Source: Polynucleobacter campilacus (GTDB taxonomy: Bacteria; Pseudomonadota; Gammaproteobacteria; Burkholderiales; Burkholderiaceae). From it: a DNA stretch of 64,000 nt. Within the stretch, counting starts at the first letter, position 1; each line of letters opens with the position of its first letter. The stretch is from positions 1-64,000 of the forward strand of contig NZ_NGUP01000007.1 of the NCBI RefSeq assembly GCF_002206625.1, written 5' to 3'. The translations under genes were made by a program, and so were the position numbers. This document shows, in pieces, positions 35,687 through 46,292 of this stretch. The notes below the pieces were generated by a model. That model saw only the letters and a list, made by a program, of their open reading frames with translations, was not told the origin of the DNA and did no database searches.

Positions 35687-36958
35687 TTGATCGATAAATT
35701 GATTTCGTTTCTAAAGCGTTTGTCTGAAAAGACAAAGCCAATTTTGAATAAGGGTGCTGATCATGGCGCGCATCATGCAAAAGCTGCTGCTGCTGGCTTA
35801 GCGGGCTTATATTGGAATCTCTCCCCGACAAATCGCTACCGTGTGCGCTTAGCTGCTTTTGCATTCGCAATTTTATCCTTGGGTATTGTGGTGGGTCGTA
35901 TTACCAATGTAGATCGCGCTGTCAAAATTGAAAGCTCTGGAAAGGATCTTAAAGTTGAGACCAGTGGTATCTTGGAGTTGAAGTTACCTGGCGTCAAACT
36001 TAATCCTGAGATTTATACGTTTCAGTTGGCAGAAAAAATTCCAGTACCAGTGAATATTAAAGTGCCAGGCCGTTTAGCATTCAATGCAGAAAAATCAAAA
36101 GTACTCTCAGCGCGTGCTCCAGGTAGAGTAGAGCGCATTTATGCTTTTGATGGCGCCCAAGTAGATATTGGTTCTCCAATCGTAGAGCTTTATAGCCCAG
36201 ATTTTCTGTCTGCTCAGCAAGAATATTTACTCTCTTCTAAAACCGCAAAGGTATTGGAAGGCAATAAAACGATCAGTGATTTACTCGGTGATGCACTCAT
36301 TACTCAACAAGCTGCCGCTAATCGCATGAGAAACTTAGGCGCAAGCGAAGGCGACATTAAGAGTATTGAAACTACTGGTAAGACCACTACTAATTTAGTG
36401 ATGCGTTCACCCTTGAAGGGTGTCGTAGTGAAGCGCAATGTTGAGCCTGGAACTGCAGTGAGCGCTGGTGATGTGATTACTACCTTGGCAGATCCCAAGC
36501 ATCTCTGGTTTTTAGGTAACGTATTTGAGCAAGACTTTAGGATGATTAAGCAGGGCCAGAAAATGGCTTTACGTCTTGAGGCATACCCTGAGAAAGAGTT
36601 TGTCGCTTATGCCAATTACATTGCGCCAACGGTTGACCCACAAACGCGCGCTTTACTCATTCGTGCTGATGTAGAAAACATCGATGGTTTATTGCGCCCC
36701 GATATGTATGCTTCGGGCTTGCTCACTACAGGCATGGCAGACGCAGTTGTAGTGCCTCAGACAGCCATTGTCCGGATTCGTGAGAACCGCTTTGCCATTA
36801 TTAAAGTCGGTGACGAGACGTTCCGGCGTGTACCAGTGAAAGGTTACGATCTCAATAGCAAGGCCTTTGCGATTACCGAGGGCGTTGAGCCCGGATGGAA
36901 AGTGCTAACAGAAGGCGCTGTCTTATTAAATGATCGCTTTGCTAAGCAGGAGGACTAA
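35687..36958 (+). CDS. RND efflux periplasmic adaptor subunit (CusB/CzcB-like)
   Basis: GRVERIYAFDGAQVDIGSPIVELYSPDFLSAQQEYL and VMRSPLKGVVVKRNVEPGTAVSAGDVITTLADPKHLWFLGNVFEQD. Confidence 0.9.
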   Translation: MIDKLISFLKRLSEKTKPILNKGADHGAHHAKAAAAGLAGLYWNLSPTNRYRVRLAAFAFAILSLGIVVGRITNVDRAVKIESSGKDLKVETSGILELKLPGVKLNPEIYTFQLAEKIPVPVNIKVPGRLAFNAEKSKVLSARAPGRVERIYAFDGAQVDIGSPIVELYSPDFLSAQQEYLLSSKTAKVLEGNKTISDLLGDALITQQAAANRMRNLGASEGDIKSIETTGKTTTNLVMRSPLKGVVVKRNVEPGTAVSAGDVITTLADPKHLWFLGNVFEQDFRMIKQGQKMALRLEAYPEKEFVAYANYIAPTVDPQTRALLIRADVENIDGLLRPDMYASGLLTTGMADAVVVPQTAIVRIRENRFAIIKVGDETFRRVPVKGYDLNSKAFAITEGVEPGWKVLTEGAVLLNDRFAKQED

Positions 36959-39900
36959 TTGAGTATTTTTACCTCCTTTATTCGAGGAGTAATCGAGAAG
37001 CGTGTATTAGTCATCTTTGCTTCTATCGCATTGCTTGGGTTAGGTATGCTCAGTTTGAGCAAATTACCAATTCAGCCCTACCCAGGCGTTGCACCACTAA
37101 CGATTCAGGCTATCTCTCAATGGCCTGGTAGAAGTACTACTGAGGTCGAACAACAGGTCACCATTCCAGTTGAGAATGCTTTAGCTGGTATTCCAGGCTT
37201 ACAAGCATTCCGCTCTGTATCTTTGTTTGGCTTATCTGTAGTAACACTCAAATTTAATGACACTACTGACCCATTTAAAGCGCGTCAGGTGTTTATTAGC
37301 AATTTATCGAATGTGAGTTTTCCGCCAGGCGTAACATCTAGTGTTAGCCCTGACTCCGATGCTACCGGCGAGATCATGCGCTATGAAGTTCGTTCAGAGT
37401 ACGCAACCTCAACGTTGCTGAAAACATTACAGAACTATGAAATCTATAAAGAGTTGAAGCAAACACCGGGTGTTGCCGATGTTTCTTCATTTGGCGGTAA
37501 GGTTCGCCAGTATCAGGTGATTGTGAGCCCTGAGGGTTTGCAGGCCAAAGGGGTTTCAGTTAATCAATTGATCTTGGCGCTCACAAACGCTAACAGTAAT
37601 ATCGGTGGCGGCTTATTACCGAGTGGTGAACAGCAGTTCGTTGTTCGCGGCGTAGGTCTACTGAAGAATATCGACGACATCAAGCAGGTAGTCATTACTA
37701 TCAATAACGGCGTGCCCATTCGGATTGGGGATGTTGCTAAAGTAGAAATTGGTAATGCGCCACGCCTAGGCATGTTCCAGTTTAATGAAAATCCAGATTC
37801 TGTTGAGGGTATTGTTTATTTACGTCGTGGCGAGAATGCTACTGAGGTCTTAGCGCGAGTGCGTAGCACAGTAGATAACATTAACAAGCATGTATTACCG
37901 CCTGGTATTGAGGTGAAGCCCTTCTATGACCGCCAAGTACTTTTAGATATTACTATTGGCACGGTTAAACATACCCTGTTCTTTGGTATCTCATTAGTGT
38001 TGGCAGTGTTGTTCTTCTTCTTAGGCAACATTCGTGCTGCTGCGGTTGTGGCTGCTGTAATCCCACTTGCTTTGTGTGTCTCGTTTATTCAGATGCATTT
38101 ATGGAGCGTACCCGCTAACTTGATTTCTTTGGGTGCGATTGACTTTGGTGTGATCGTTGATTCTGCGGTGATTCTGACTGAAAACGTAATGCGTCACCTA
38201 GAGCAGGGGGGCAAGCGTTTAAATCAAAGCATCATTTTGGCAACGAGTGAAGTGCAGCGAGCGATGATTTACTCGACTGGCATCATCATCGTTGCTTACT
38301 CACCATTGTTCTTTATGGGCGGAGTTGAAGGCATCATCTTTAAGCCGATGGCATTCACGATGGGCTTTGCCTTGATTGCAGCAATGGTGTTGAGTCTCAC
38401 CTTCTTGCCAGCAATGATTTCTTTAGTCTTTGGCGAGAATCTGCATCACACGCCCCCCTCATTTATGACCAAGATTCTCAATGGCTATAAGCCGTTACTG
38501 AGAAGGTGGATGGATCGCCCACTAACAGTTTTCTCGGTAGCAGTTTTTGTATTGGGATTAACGCTGCTCAGTATGACTCGCTTAGGCACTGCATTCTTGC
38601 CAACTTTGGAAGAGAATAATATTTGGTTGCGTGTTACCTTGCCAAATACGGTAGATCTTGATTACTCAGTCAAAGTTGCCAATCAATTACGCGAAACCTT
38701 TATCGGGCAACCAGAGATTGACAAAGTTGCTGCACAAATTGGTCGTCCTGATGATGGTACTGACTCTACTGGCGTATTTAATCAAGAGTACGGGCTATAT
38801 TTGAAGAGTCCCGATAAGATGCCGGCAGGTTCTTCTAAGAAAGACCTCATCGCCAATCTAGAGAAGGAGTTAAACCGGATTCCGGGTATCACCTATAGCT
38901 TCTCTCAATATATTCAAGATAACGTTAATGAAGCTTTATCTGGCGTGAAGGGTGAGAACTCAGTCAAAATTTACGGCACCGATCTCGAGGTTCTGGATCA
39001 AAAGGCCCATGAAGTTATCGATCAACTGAAAAAAGTGCGTGGCGTAGCGGATGAGGGCATCTTGAAAGAGCTTGGTCAGCCTACTTTGAATATTCAGATT
39101 GATCGTGAGCGTGCTGCGCGTTACAACATCAATGTAAATGATATTCAGACGGTTGTAGCTAATGCAATCGGTGGCGCTGCTGTAACAAACTTGCTTGAAG
39201 ATGAAAAAACTTTCGGTATTGCGATTCGCTTAAACGAGGGAAGTCGTAATGACGTAGCTGATATTAGTCATTTATTAGTAGAGTCTCCTGATGGCCCGAA
39301 GATACCCCTCTCAATGGTGGCCACTGTGAAATTAACTGATGGACCATTCTTTATTTATCGTGAAGCGGGTAAGCGCTATATCGCCATTAAATTTAGCGTA
39401 CGTAACCGTGACTTAGGTAGCGCTGTTGAAGATGCACAGTATTTAGTTGAGCAGAACATCACATTACCGCCAAATTATTCTATTAGCTGGGATGGTCAGT
39501 TCAATCAAATGAAGCAAGCGCAGAAAAAATTGATGTTGATTGTGCCTTTGGCGCTGATGGGCATTTTCTTATTGCTAGTGAGTGCTTTTGGCAACTTCCG
39601 CGATGCTACTATTGTGATGATTAATGTACCTTTTGCTGCCATTGGTGGTGTGCTTGCCTTGCATCTTGCTGGTGAGACACTAAGCATCTCGGCGCTCTTT
39701 GGATTCCTATCTCTCTTTGGGATTGCAATTCAGGATGGCGTAATCTTGATCTCGTTTATCAATAAGACAGTTGCAGCTGAGCATGGGCAGATGAAAGATG
39801 CCATGGTTGAAGGTGCTTCATTGCGCGTTCGTCCAGTGTTAATGACAGCTATGCTGTCTGGATTAGGCTTGCTACCTGCTGCGCTATCCCATTCAATTGG

Positions 39901-40036
39901 CTCTGAAGCACAGCGTCCACTAGCCTTAGTGATTGTCGGCGGCATGGTGACAACTACTATATTGACACTGTTAGTACTTCCAGTGATTTATGGCTGGTTC
40001 AGAGGCCGTGCATTGACACCTGCCAATAGTATTTAA
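36959..40036 (+). CDS. RND efflux inner membrane transporter (CusA/CzcA-like)
   Basis: 1025 aa, PYPGVAPLTIQAISQWPGRSTTEVEQQVTIPVENALAGIPGL, GAIDFGVIVDSAVILTENV. Confidence 0.93.
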   Translation: MSIFTSFIRGVIEKRVLVIFASIALLGLGMLSLSKLPIQPYPGVAPLTIQAISQWPGRSTTEVEQQVTIPVENALAGIPGLQAFRSVSLFGLSVVTLKFNDTTDPFKARQVFISNLSNVSFPPGVTSSVSPDSDATGEIMRYEVRSEYATSTLLKTLQNYEIYKELKQTPGVADVSSFGGKVRQYQVIVSPEGLQAKGVSVNQLILALTNANSNIGGGLLPSGEQQFVVRGVGLLKNIDDIKQVVITINNGVPIRIGDVAKVEIGNAPRLGMFQFNENPDSVEGIVYLRRGENATEVLARVRSTVDNINKHVLPPGIEVKPFYDRQVLLDITIGTVKHTLFFGISLVLAVLFFFLGNIRAAAVVAAVIPLALCVSFIQMHLWSVPANLISLGAIDFGVIVDSAVILTENVMRHLEQGGKRLNQSIILATSEVQRAMIYSTGIIIVAYSPLFFMGGVEGIIFKPMAFTMGFALIAAMVLSLTFLPAMISLVFGENLHHTPPSFMTKILNGYKPLLRRWMDRPLTVFSVAVFVLGLTLLSMTRLGTAFLPTLEENNIWLRVTLPNTVDLDYSVKVANQLRETFIGQPEIDKVAAQIGRPDDGTDSTGVFNQEYGLYLKSPDKMPAGSSKKDLIANLEKELNRIPGITYSFSQYIQDNVNEALSGVKGENSVKIYGTDLEVLDQKAHEVIDQLKKVRGVADEGILKELGQPTLNIQIDRERAARYNINVNDIQTVVANAIGGAAVTNLLEDEKTFGIAIRLNEGSRNDVADISHLLVESPDGPKIPLSMVATVKLTDGPFFIYREAGKRYIAIKFSVRNRDLGSAVEDAQYLVEQNITLPPNYSISWDGQFNQMKQAQKKLMLIVPLALMGIFLLLVSAFGNFRDATIVMINVPFAAIGGVLALHLAGETLSISALFGFLSLFGIAIQDGVILISFINKTVAAEHGQMKDAMVEGASLRVRPVLMTAMLSGLGLLPAALSHSIGSEAQRPLALVIVGGMVTTTILTLLVLPVIYGWFRGRALTPANSI

Positions 40037-40058
40037 GTAAAGAAAGCATTTCAGAGCT

Positions 40059-40847
40059 ATGAGCGAACGTCAACCCCATATCTTGGTCTCCAATGACGAT
40101 GGTTACCTCGCTCCTGGTCTATTGGCCTTGGTAAATGCAGTTCGTTCACTAGGGCGTATTACTGTAATTGCACCTGAGCAAAATCACAGTGGAGCGTCTA
40201 ACTCTCTGACATTGTCTCGACCACTCTCAATTCATCGAGTTGCTGGTGGTGAGCGTGATGGTTTCTTCTTTATTAACGGTACACCAACAGATTGTGTGCA
40301 CGTTGCCATGACTGGCTTCTTAGATGAAAAGCCTGATCTTGTGATTTCTGGTATTAATCAGGGTGAGAACATGGGAGAAGACGTACTTTATTCTGGTACG
40401 GTTGCCGCAGCAGTTGAAGGGGTAATGTTCGGTGTTCCGGGGATTGCTTTCTCGCAAATTGATCGCGGTTGGAATCGAATTGAGGATGCGGCTAAAGCAG
40501 CCCACGACGTTGTAGCGCAAATGCTAGTCTCAACACTTGCCAGAACTGAAGGCACAGCAACTTTACTGAATGTGAATATTCCTAATCGCCCTTATGCCGA
40601 TTTATATCGCTGGCGCGTGACCCGTTTAGGTAACCGTCATCACTCGCAGCCTGTAGTTGTCCAGGATAGCCCGCGGGGTGACAAGATCTATTGGATCGGT
40701 GCTGCAGGAGACGTTAAAGAAGGCTCTGAAGGCACTGATTTTCATGCTATCAATGAAGGCTGTATTTCTATTACGCCAATGCAATTAGATTTAAGTCATC
40801 ACGCCCGCTTAGCAGCGATGCGTTCTAACGGCTGGGATCGCGGTTGA
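40059..40847 (+). CDS. surE: 5'-nucleotidase SurE
   Basis: [67 protein letters not shown]. Confidence 0.95.
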   Translation: MSERQPHILVSNDDGYLAPGLLALVNAVRSLGRITVIAPEQNHSGASNSLTLSRPLSIHRVAGGERDGFFFINGTPTDCVHVAMTGFLDEKPDLVISGINQGENMGEDVLYSGTVAAAVEGVMFGVPGIAFSQIDRGWNRIEDAAKAAHDVVAQMLVSTLARTEGTATLLNVNIPNRPYADLYRWRVTRLGNRHHSQPVVVQDSPRGDKIYWIGAAGDVKEGSEGTDFHAINEGCISITPMQLDLSHHARLAAMRSNGWDRG

Positions 40848-41500
40848 AGGCTCCCACCGAAAGATTCGCCGCATATCGTCAAGCTCTAGCAGCCAAGGTA
40901 CATGCTGGTGGTGTGAAACACGGTAAAACCTTAGAAGCAATTGCTACTGTGCCACGCCATGCATTTATTGATGCTGGTTTACATGCCCAAGCTTACGAAG
41001 ATACAGCGCTTCCGATTGGGCAAGAGCAAACTATTTCTAAGCCTTCAGTAGTGGCGCGCATGATTGAGCTACTTCATAAACCAAGGCATAAGCTTGGTAA
41101 GGTTTTGGAGATTGGAACAGGCTGTGGCTATCAAGCGGCAGTGCTCAGTCTACTAGCTGATGAAGTCTATTCCATAGAGCGTATTCGTCCCTTACATGAT
41201 TTGGCTAGAGCGAAGCTGCGTCCATTTCGGATTAATAATCTGCGCTTAATCTATGGCGACGGTATCTTGGGCTTACCTCAGGCCGCACCCTTTGATGGAA
41301 TTATTCTAGCCGCTGCGGGTTTGGGTATTCCAGATGCCTTATTAGACCAACTGGCCATTGGAGGGCGCTTAGTTGCCCCAGTCGCCAAAAATGAAAAAGA
41401 GCAGCAGCTCATCATGGTCGAAAGAATGAGTTCCCAGCGCTATCAAAGAACTGTGCTGGACGAGGTCTTTTTTGTCCCCTTACAATCAGGGGTAGTATGA
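40844..41500 (+). CDS. pcm: Protein-L-isoaspartate O-methyltransferase
   Basis: [58 protein letters not shown]. Confidence 0.94.
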   Translation: MKAPTERFAAYRQALAAKVHAGGVKHGKTLEAIATVPRHAFIDAGLHAQAYEDTALPIGQEQTISKPSVVARMIELLHKPRHKLGKVLEIGTGCGYQAAVLSLLADEVYSIERIRPLHDLARAKLRPFRINNLRLIYGDGILGLPQAAPFDGIILAAAGLGIPDALLDQLAIGGRLVAPVAKNEKEQQLIMVERMSSQRYQRTVLDEVFFVPLQSGVV

Positions 41501-42300
41501 GATCTCACCAGAATTTATTATCAATTATGCCTATTAGCTTATCCAAGATACTCCTGATTACACTCATGTCTGCATCCCTGATGTTGACAGTCGGTTGTTC
41601 TACGCCGCGCACCAAGCCTGCTAGCGTTACTGATCGAACCAGCGCATCACCCGAATCTACACCTCCTGGCTACTATCGCGTGAAGAAAGGCGACACCTTA
41701 GCGCGTATCGCCTTGGATAATGGACAGGCACCACGTGATGTCGCGCAGTGGAATATTGCAGCTAATCCAAGCTTCAACCCAAATGTGATTGAGGTAGGTG
41801 ATTTAATTTTAATTAGAGCACCTACAGGATTAAAGTCTGCGAAAGTAGCTGACAAAAAACCAGCAGTCGATAAAGCTGATGTTCCAGCCCAAGCCCCGGC
41901 AGTAGCACCAGAGGTATCAAAGCCTGAAGTGGTTGCAGAGCCCGGTATTCGTTTGTCTTCTCCTGCTAAGGGAAAGATTACCCAAGAATTTAACGAGACC
42001 AATAAAGGTATTGATATCGCTGGCAAGGTTGGCGAACCAGTATTAGCAGCCTCTGAAGGTAAGGTGGTATATGCCGGCAACAGCTTACGCGGTTACGGTA
42101 ACTTAGTCATTATTAAGCATGACAACACCTATCTCACTGCTTACGCGCACAACAGCAAACTCTTAGTCAAAGAGGGTGATGCAGTTCGTAAAGGACAGAA
42201 GATCGCTGAGATGGGTGATACCGATACCACTTCTCCTAAGCTCCATTTTGAATTACGCGTAAACGGTAAGCCAGTTAATCCAATACCGTATCTGCAGTAA
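41497..42300 (+). CDS. nlpD: LysM/M23 peptidoglycan DD-metallopeptidase family protein (NlpD-like)
   Basis: Lipobox LTVGCS; LysM ([28 protein letters not shown]); M23 C-terminal [33 protein letters not shown]. Confidence 0.9.
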   Translation: MRSHQNLLSIMPISLSKILLITLMSASLMLTVGCSTPRTKPASVTDRTSASPESTPPGYYRVKKGDTLARIALDNGQAPRDVAQWNIAANPSFNPNVIEVGDLILIRAPTGLKSAKVADKKPAVDKADVPAQAPAVAPEVSKPEVVAEPGIRLSSPAKGKITQEFNETNKGIDIAGKVGEPVLAASEGKVVYAGNSLRGYGNLVIIKHDNTYLTAYAHNSKLLVKEGDAVRKGQKIAEMGDTDTTSPKLHFELRVNGKPVNPIPYLQ

Positions 42301-42314
42301 TAGCCGGGAAACGC

Positions 42315-43136
42315 ATGGCTACTGTTCTTGTCTTTGATATCGAAACGATTCCGGATGTAGCTGGCCTGCGTCGCCTGGAAGACTTGCCTAATTCCATGAG
42401 CGATGCTGAAGTAGCAGCTAAAGCCATGGCTGACAAAGCGGCTAAAACGGGGAGTGAGTTTTTGCCACTCTTTTTGCAAAAGATTGTTGCCATTTCTTGT
42501 GTGATTCGTAGAAGCACGAAAGAAGGTGCGCCACAAATTAAAGTCGGAACTCTGGGCACTCCACAAGATGATGAGAAGGTTTTGATTCAGGCCTTCTTTG
42601 ATTTGATTGAGAAGTACACGCCGCAACTAGTATCCTGGAATGGCAGCGGCTTTGATCTGCCAGTGCTGCATTACCGTGCGCTCGCTAGTCACATTCAGGC
42701 ACCACGTTATTGGGAAATGGGTGAGAGCCAAGAAGCTGATAGCCGAGACTTTAAGTGGAATAACTACATCAGCCGCTACCACATGCGTCATCTCGATATG
42801 ATGGATCTCTTGGCCAAATTCAATGGCAGAGCTAATGCGCCCCTGGATGGTTTAGCAAAGCTCTGTGGCTTCCCTGGCAAGATGGGCATGGATGGTAGTC
42901 AAGTTTGGCCCGCCTATCAGGACGGCAAGATTGATGATATTCGTCGCTATTGCGAGACGGATGTTGTGAATACATATCTGATGTATTGCCGCTTTCAATT
43001 GCTGCGTGGCGGTTTTTCCTTGCCTGAATACCAAGAAGAAATTGCGTTTGTAAAAGCCTACCTAGAAAAAGAAGCTAAAGAGCCTAATGGCGCGCAGTGG
43101 CATGAGTATCTCCAGGGTTTCGCCCCGGATGCGTAG
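42315..43136 (+). CDS. 3'-5' exonuclease (PolB-like DnaQ-fold)
   Basis: VLVFDIETIPDVAGLRRL; LVSWNGSGFDLPVLHYRAL; CETDVVNTYLMYCRFQLLRG. Confidence 0.88.
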   Translation: MATVLVFDIETIPDVAGLRRLEDLPNSMSDAEVAAKAMADKAAKTGSEFLPLFLQKIVAISCVIRRSTKEGAPQIKVGTLGTPQDDEKVLIQAFFDLIEKYTPQLVSWNGSGFDLPVLHYRALASHIQAPRYWEMGESQEADSRDFKWNNYISRYHMRHLDMMDLLAKFNGRANAPLDGLAKLCGFPGKMGMDGSQVWPAYQDGKIDDIRRYCETDVVNTYLMYCRFQLLRGGFSLPEYQEEIAFVKAYLEKEAKEPNGAQWHEYLQGFAPDA

Positions 43137-44565
43137 AGGTGCTAAGCCAGTCAATATTGAAGTGACTGAGCCAGTAAAAGTTGAAGCACTCGATTTAGAT
43201 GCCCAAGGCATTGCCCGTTTAGCTCCTAATGAAGAAGAGCAAGCTCTTGGCCAAAGTGGCAAGGTGATTTTCATCAAAGGGGCATTGCCAACTGAGTTGG
43301 TCGCTTACACCATCACCAGTGATAAGGCTCGCTTTAGTAAAGCGAAGGTACGTGAGATCTTAAAACCAGCCGTATTTCGAGTAGAGCCTCAGTGTGCAGC
43401 ATTTGGTGTCTGTGGTGGCTGCACCATGCAGCACTTAGATATTCAGGCGCAAGTTGCGATGAAGCAGCGAGTGCTTGAAGATGACTTACAGCATATCGCT
43501 AAAGTAAGGCCAGAAGAAATTCTGCGACCGATGGGCGGACCCACCTGGGAGTACCGTCATCGCGCACGCTTAAGTGCAGTCAATCGCTCCATTAAGAAGG
43601 GTACGGTTCTCATTGGTTTTCATGAAGGCAAGAGCGGCTATGTGGCCGATATGCTTGCCTGTGAGATTTTGCCAAAGCACGTCTCCAATTTATTGCCAGA
43701 GATGCGCAAATTGGTTATGGGCCTATCGATTGTTGATCGCATGCCACAAATTGAAATTGCCGTTGGTGAGCCAGAGGAGCCCCATTCGGATGATCCCCAA
43801 AAGAATAGGCCCGTCACGGCATTGGTATTTCGCAACCTCATGCCTTTAACGGCAACTGACGAAAAACTATTGCGAGGATTTGCAGATCAACATCAAGTCT
43901 GGATCTGGTTGCAGCCAAAGGGTATTGAGACCGTCGCCCCGTTTTACCCAGAGACTGGCAAGCTTTGCTACCGGCTCCCCGAGTTTGAAATCGAGATGCC
44001 ATTTAAGCCAACTGATTTCACGCAGGTCAATCATCTGATGAACCGTGCACTCGTGAGTAGGGCAATTCGTTTGCTAGAAGTAAAAGAAACGGATTGCGTA
44101 CTCGATTTGTTTTGTGGGCTTGGTAATTTCACATTGCCGCTTGCTAGAAAAGCAAAACAAGTCTTGGGCATAGAGGGCCTAGAAACTCTAACAACACGCG
44201 CAAAAGAAAATGCAATGCATAACGGCCTTGAAGGTAAGGCCAGCTTCATGAAAAGCGATTTATTTGAAGTGACTCCAGAAACAATCGCATCTTGGAACAA
44301 AGCTGAGCGCTGGCTCATGGATCCTCCACGCGAGGGCGCCATGGAAATCTGTAAAGCGCTTGCAGACTTGCATACTCAAAAAAGCGATTTACTGCCGGAG
44401 CGCATTGTGTATGTCTCTTGCAATCCTAAAACATTGGCTAGGGATGTGGAGATCTTGTGTCATCACGCAGGCTATACCCTTTCTAGTGCAGGGATTGTTA
44501 ATATGTTCCCGCATACCTCTCACGTGGAGTCTATGGCGGTCTTTAATCGCTTAAAGCCTCTCTAA
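43087..44565 (+). CDS. rlmD: 23S rRNA (uracil-1939-C5)-methyltransferase
   Basis: QCAAFGVCGGCTMQHL, VLDLFCGLGNFTLPLA, DPPREGA, VYVSCNPKTLARD. True start may lie downstream of the ORF start. Confidence 0.9.
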   Translation: MARSGMSISRVSPRMRRGAKPVNIEVTEPVKVEALDLDAQGIARLAPNEEEQALGQSGKVIFIKGALPTELVAYTITSDKARFSKAKVREILKPAVFRVEPQCAAFGVCGGCTMQHLDIQAQVAMKQRVLEDDLQHIAKVRPEEILRPMGGPTWEYRHRARLSAVNRSIKKGTVLIGFHEGKSGYVADMLACEILPKHVSNLLPEMRKLVMGLSIVDRMPQIEIAVGEPEEPHSDDPQKNRPVTALVFRNLMPLTATDEKLLRGFADQHQVWIWLQPKGIETVAPFYPETGKLCYRLPEFEIEMPFKPTDFTQVNHLMNRALVSRAIRLLEVKETDCVLDLFCGLGNFTLPLARKAKQVLGIEGLETLTTRAKENAMHNGLEGKASFMKSDLFEVTPETIASWNKAERWLMDPPREGAMEICKALADLHTQKSDLLPERIVYVSCNPKTLARDVEILCHHAGYTLSSAGIVNMFPHTSHVESMAVFNRLKPL

Positions 44566-44696
44566 ATCACCGCTTTAGTGCATTACGCATTTTTGCGGTG
44601 CAATCCACCCAAGAGACCATCCCCTTAGAAGAGTAGATTGAAGTTGTGCAGTGAACCATGACTGCTAACAATTTCATCAAACACCGGGAGTGTGTC

Positions 44697-44777
44697 ATGA
44701 AAGCCTCAGATAGTTTTGCGATCATCTTAATTCTGATTGCACTGTCTTATGCGGTCAGTATGTTTGTAGCGAGCTAG
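44697..44777 (+). CDS. Very small single-TM protein (26 aa; possible 39-aa form from 44658)
   Basis: MKASDSFAIILILIALSYAVSMFVAS*, preceded by CGGGAG and followed by a strong hairpin. Confidence 0.45.
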   Translation: MKASDSFAIILILIALSYAVSMFVAS

Positions 44778-44808
44778 TAGCTCACTTACAAAAAGCAAAG
44801 ACAAAACT

Positions 44809-44832
44809 AAAGGCGCCCGCAGGCGCCTTTAG
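44809..44832. terminator. Rho-independent-like hairpin between convergent genes
   Basis: AAAGGCGCC-cgca-GGCGCCTTT between the 44697 ORF (+) and the 44865 gene (-). Confidence 0.75.
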
Positions 44833-44864
44833 AGAACATCTCACTAAAAAGTCTTTAGACTCCA

Positions 44865-45566
44865 TTAGTCCTTATTGCCACCAACAATACCTAATAGTGC
44901 CAGTAAGTTGGTAAAGACGTTATACACATCTAAGTAGATGGCAAGAGTAGCCATGATGTAGTTGGTTTCTCCGCCATTGATGACGCGTTGTACGTCAACC
45001 AGGATGAAAGCTGAGAAGATTGCGATAGCCAAAACCATTACAGTCAACATCAAGGCGGGCAACTCTAGCCAGATGTTTGCCAACGAAGCAACGATCAAGA
45101 GCAGTACGCCGACCATTAACCATTTGCCCATGCCAGCAAAATCAGTTTTGCTTACAGTGGCAATCGTAGCCATCGTAGCGAAGATAGCTGCTGTGCCACC
45201 AAAAGACAACATGATGAGCGTAGCGCCATTACTGTAGCTATTGAGCGTAAAGCCAATCAAGCGGGACATCATGATGCCCATGAAGAAGGTGAAACCTAAG
45301 AGCAGCAGAACGCCTATACCAGTCTCTTTGTTCTTTTCAATAGCCCAGAAGAAGCCAAAGGCAACCGCCATGAAAACAATGAAACCAATGAATGGACTAC
45401 CAGCAAAAAGGGTAAAGCCCATCGCAACACCAAGCCAGGCGCCAATGACTGTTGGAACCATTGACAGCGCCAGGAGGGCATAGGTATTACGTAGTACGCG
45501 GTTACGTACCTGAAGATTGCTAATTGAACCGGTTTGACCAAAGCCGTAAGAGTTAAGATCACTCAT
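44865..45566 (-). CDS. Bax inhibitor-1/YccA family membrane protein
   Basis: MSDLNSYGFGQTGSISNLQVRNRVLRNTYALLALSMVPTVIGAWLG ... YNVFTNLLALLGIVGGNKD. Confidence 0.92.
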   Translation of the reverse strand: MSDLNSYGFGQTGSISNLQVRNRVLRNTYALLALSMVPTVIGAWLGVAMGFTLFAGSPFIGFIVFMAVAFGFFWAIEKNKETGIGVLLLLGFTFFMGIMMSRLIGFTLNSYSNGATLIMLSFGGTAAIFATMATIATVSKTDFAGMGKWLMVGVLLLIVASLANIWLELPALMLTVMVLAIAIFSAFILVDVQRVINGGETNYIMATLAIYLDVYNVFTNLLALLGIVGGNKD

Positions 45567-45835
45567 AAGGACTCCTTTTTTCAAAGTGATTACATGAGCC
45601 CATGAAGGGCTGTTGACAGTAAGTATAGACAAAACAGCCTGATTTCAAGTCCCCAGAGAAAAGACCTACAAAATGAGGGTTTATGCCCTGTAAATTCAAT
45701 AGCTTAGCCCTACTCATATAGGGGTAAATACCCTCAGGCAATGTATAATTTGGGGGTCGTTGAGCTTGGGCGGGCTTTTTAACCCGTTTTCACCTTAGCC
45801 AACAAATATCTATGAAATAACTATTGGAGTCTTGC

Positions 45836-46261
45836 ATGGCAATTGAACGCACCCTTTCTATCATCAAACCTGATGCTGTCGCTAAAAACGTCATCGGCAA
45901 AATCTATGACCGTTTTGAATCCGCTGGTTTGAAGATTATTGCTTCCAGAATGGCGCACCTTTCACAAGTTGAGGCTGAGCAGTTCTATGGCGTTCACAAA
46001 GATCGTCCTTTCTTTAAAGATTTAGTGAGCTTCATGATTTCTGGCCCAGTGATGATTCAAGTATTGCAAGGCGAAGGCGCAATTGCTAAGAATCGCGATT
46101 TGATGGGCGCTACAGATCCTAAGAAGGCAGACAAAGGCACAATCCGTGCTGACTTTGCTGACAGCATTGATGCAAATGCTGTTCATGGTTCTGATGCTCC
46201 TGAAACAGCTGCTGTGGAAGTTGCTTTCTTCTTCCCTGGCATCAATGTTTTCAATCGTTAA
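45836..46261 (+). CDS. ndk: Nucleoside diphosphate kinase
   Basis: [36 protein letters not shown] ... [20 protein letters not shown]. Confidence 0.96.
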   Translation: MAIERTLSIIKPDAVAKNVIGKIYDRFESAGLKIIASRMAHLSQVEAEQFYGVHKDRPFFKDLVSFMISGPVMIQVLQGEGAIAKNRDLMGATDPKKADKGTIRADFADSIDANAVHGSDAPETAAVEVAFFFPGINVFNR

Positions 46262-46292
46262 TCAGTAACTTATTTATTTATAAGTAGGCGCA

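Noticed and set aside
42301-42314. Expected rpoS downstream of nlpD
   Set aside because: The next gene is a 3'-5' exonuclease. Absence of rpoS at this position is not treated as a finding without the rest of the genome.
42141-42626. 161-aa antisense ORF over nlpD and the exonuclease gene
   Set aside because: Spans two confidently coding genes and shows no domain signature.
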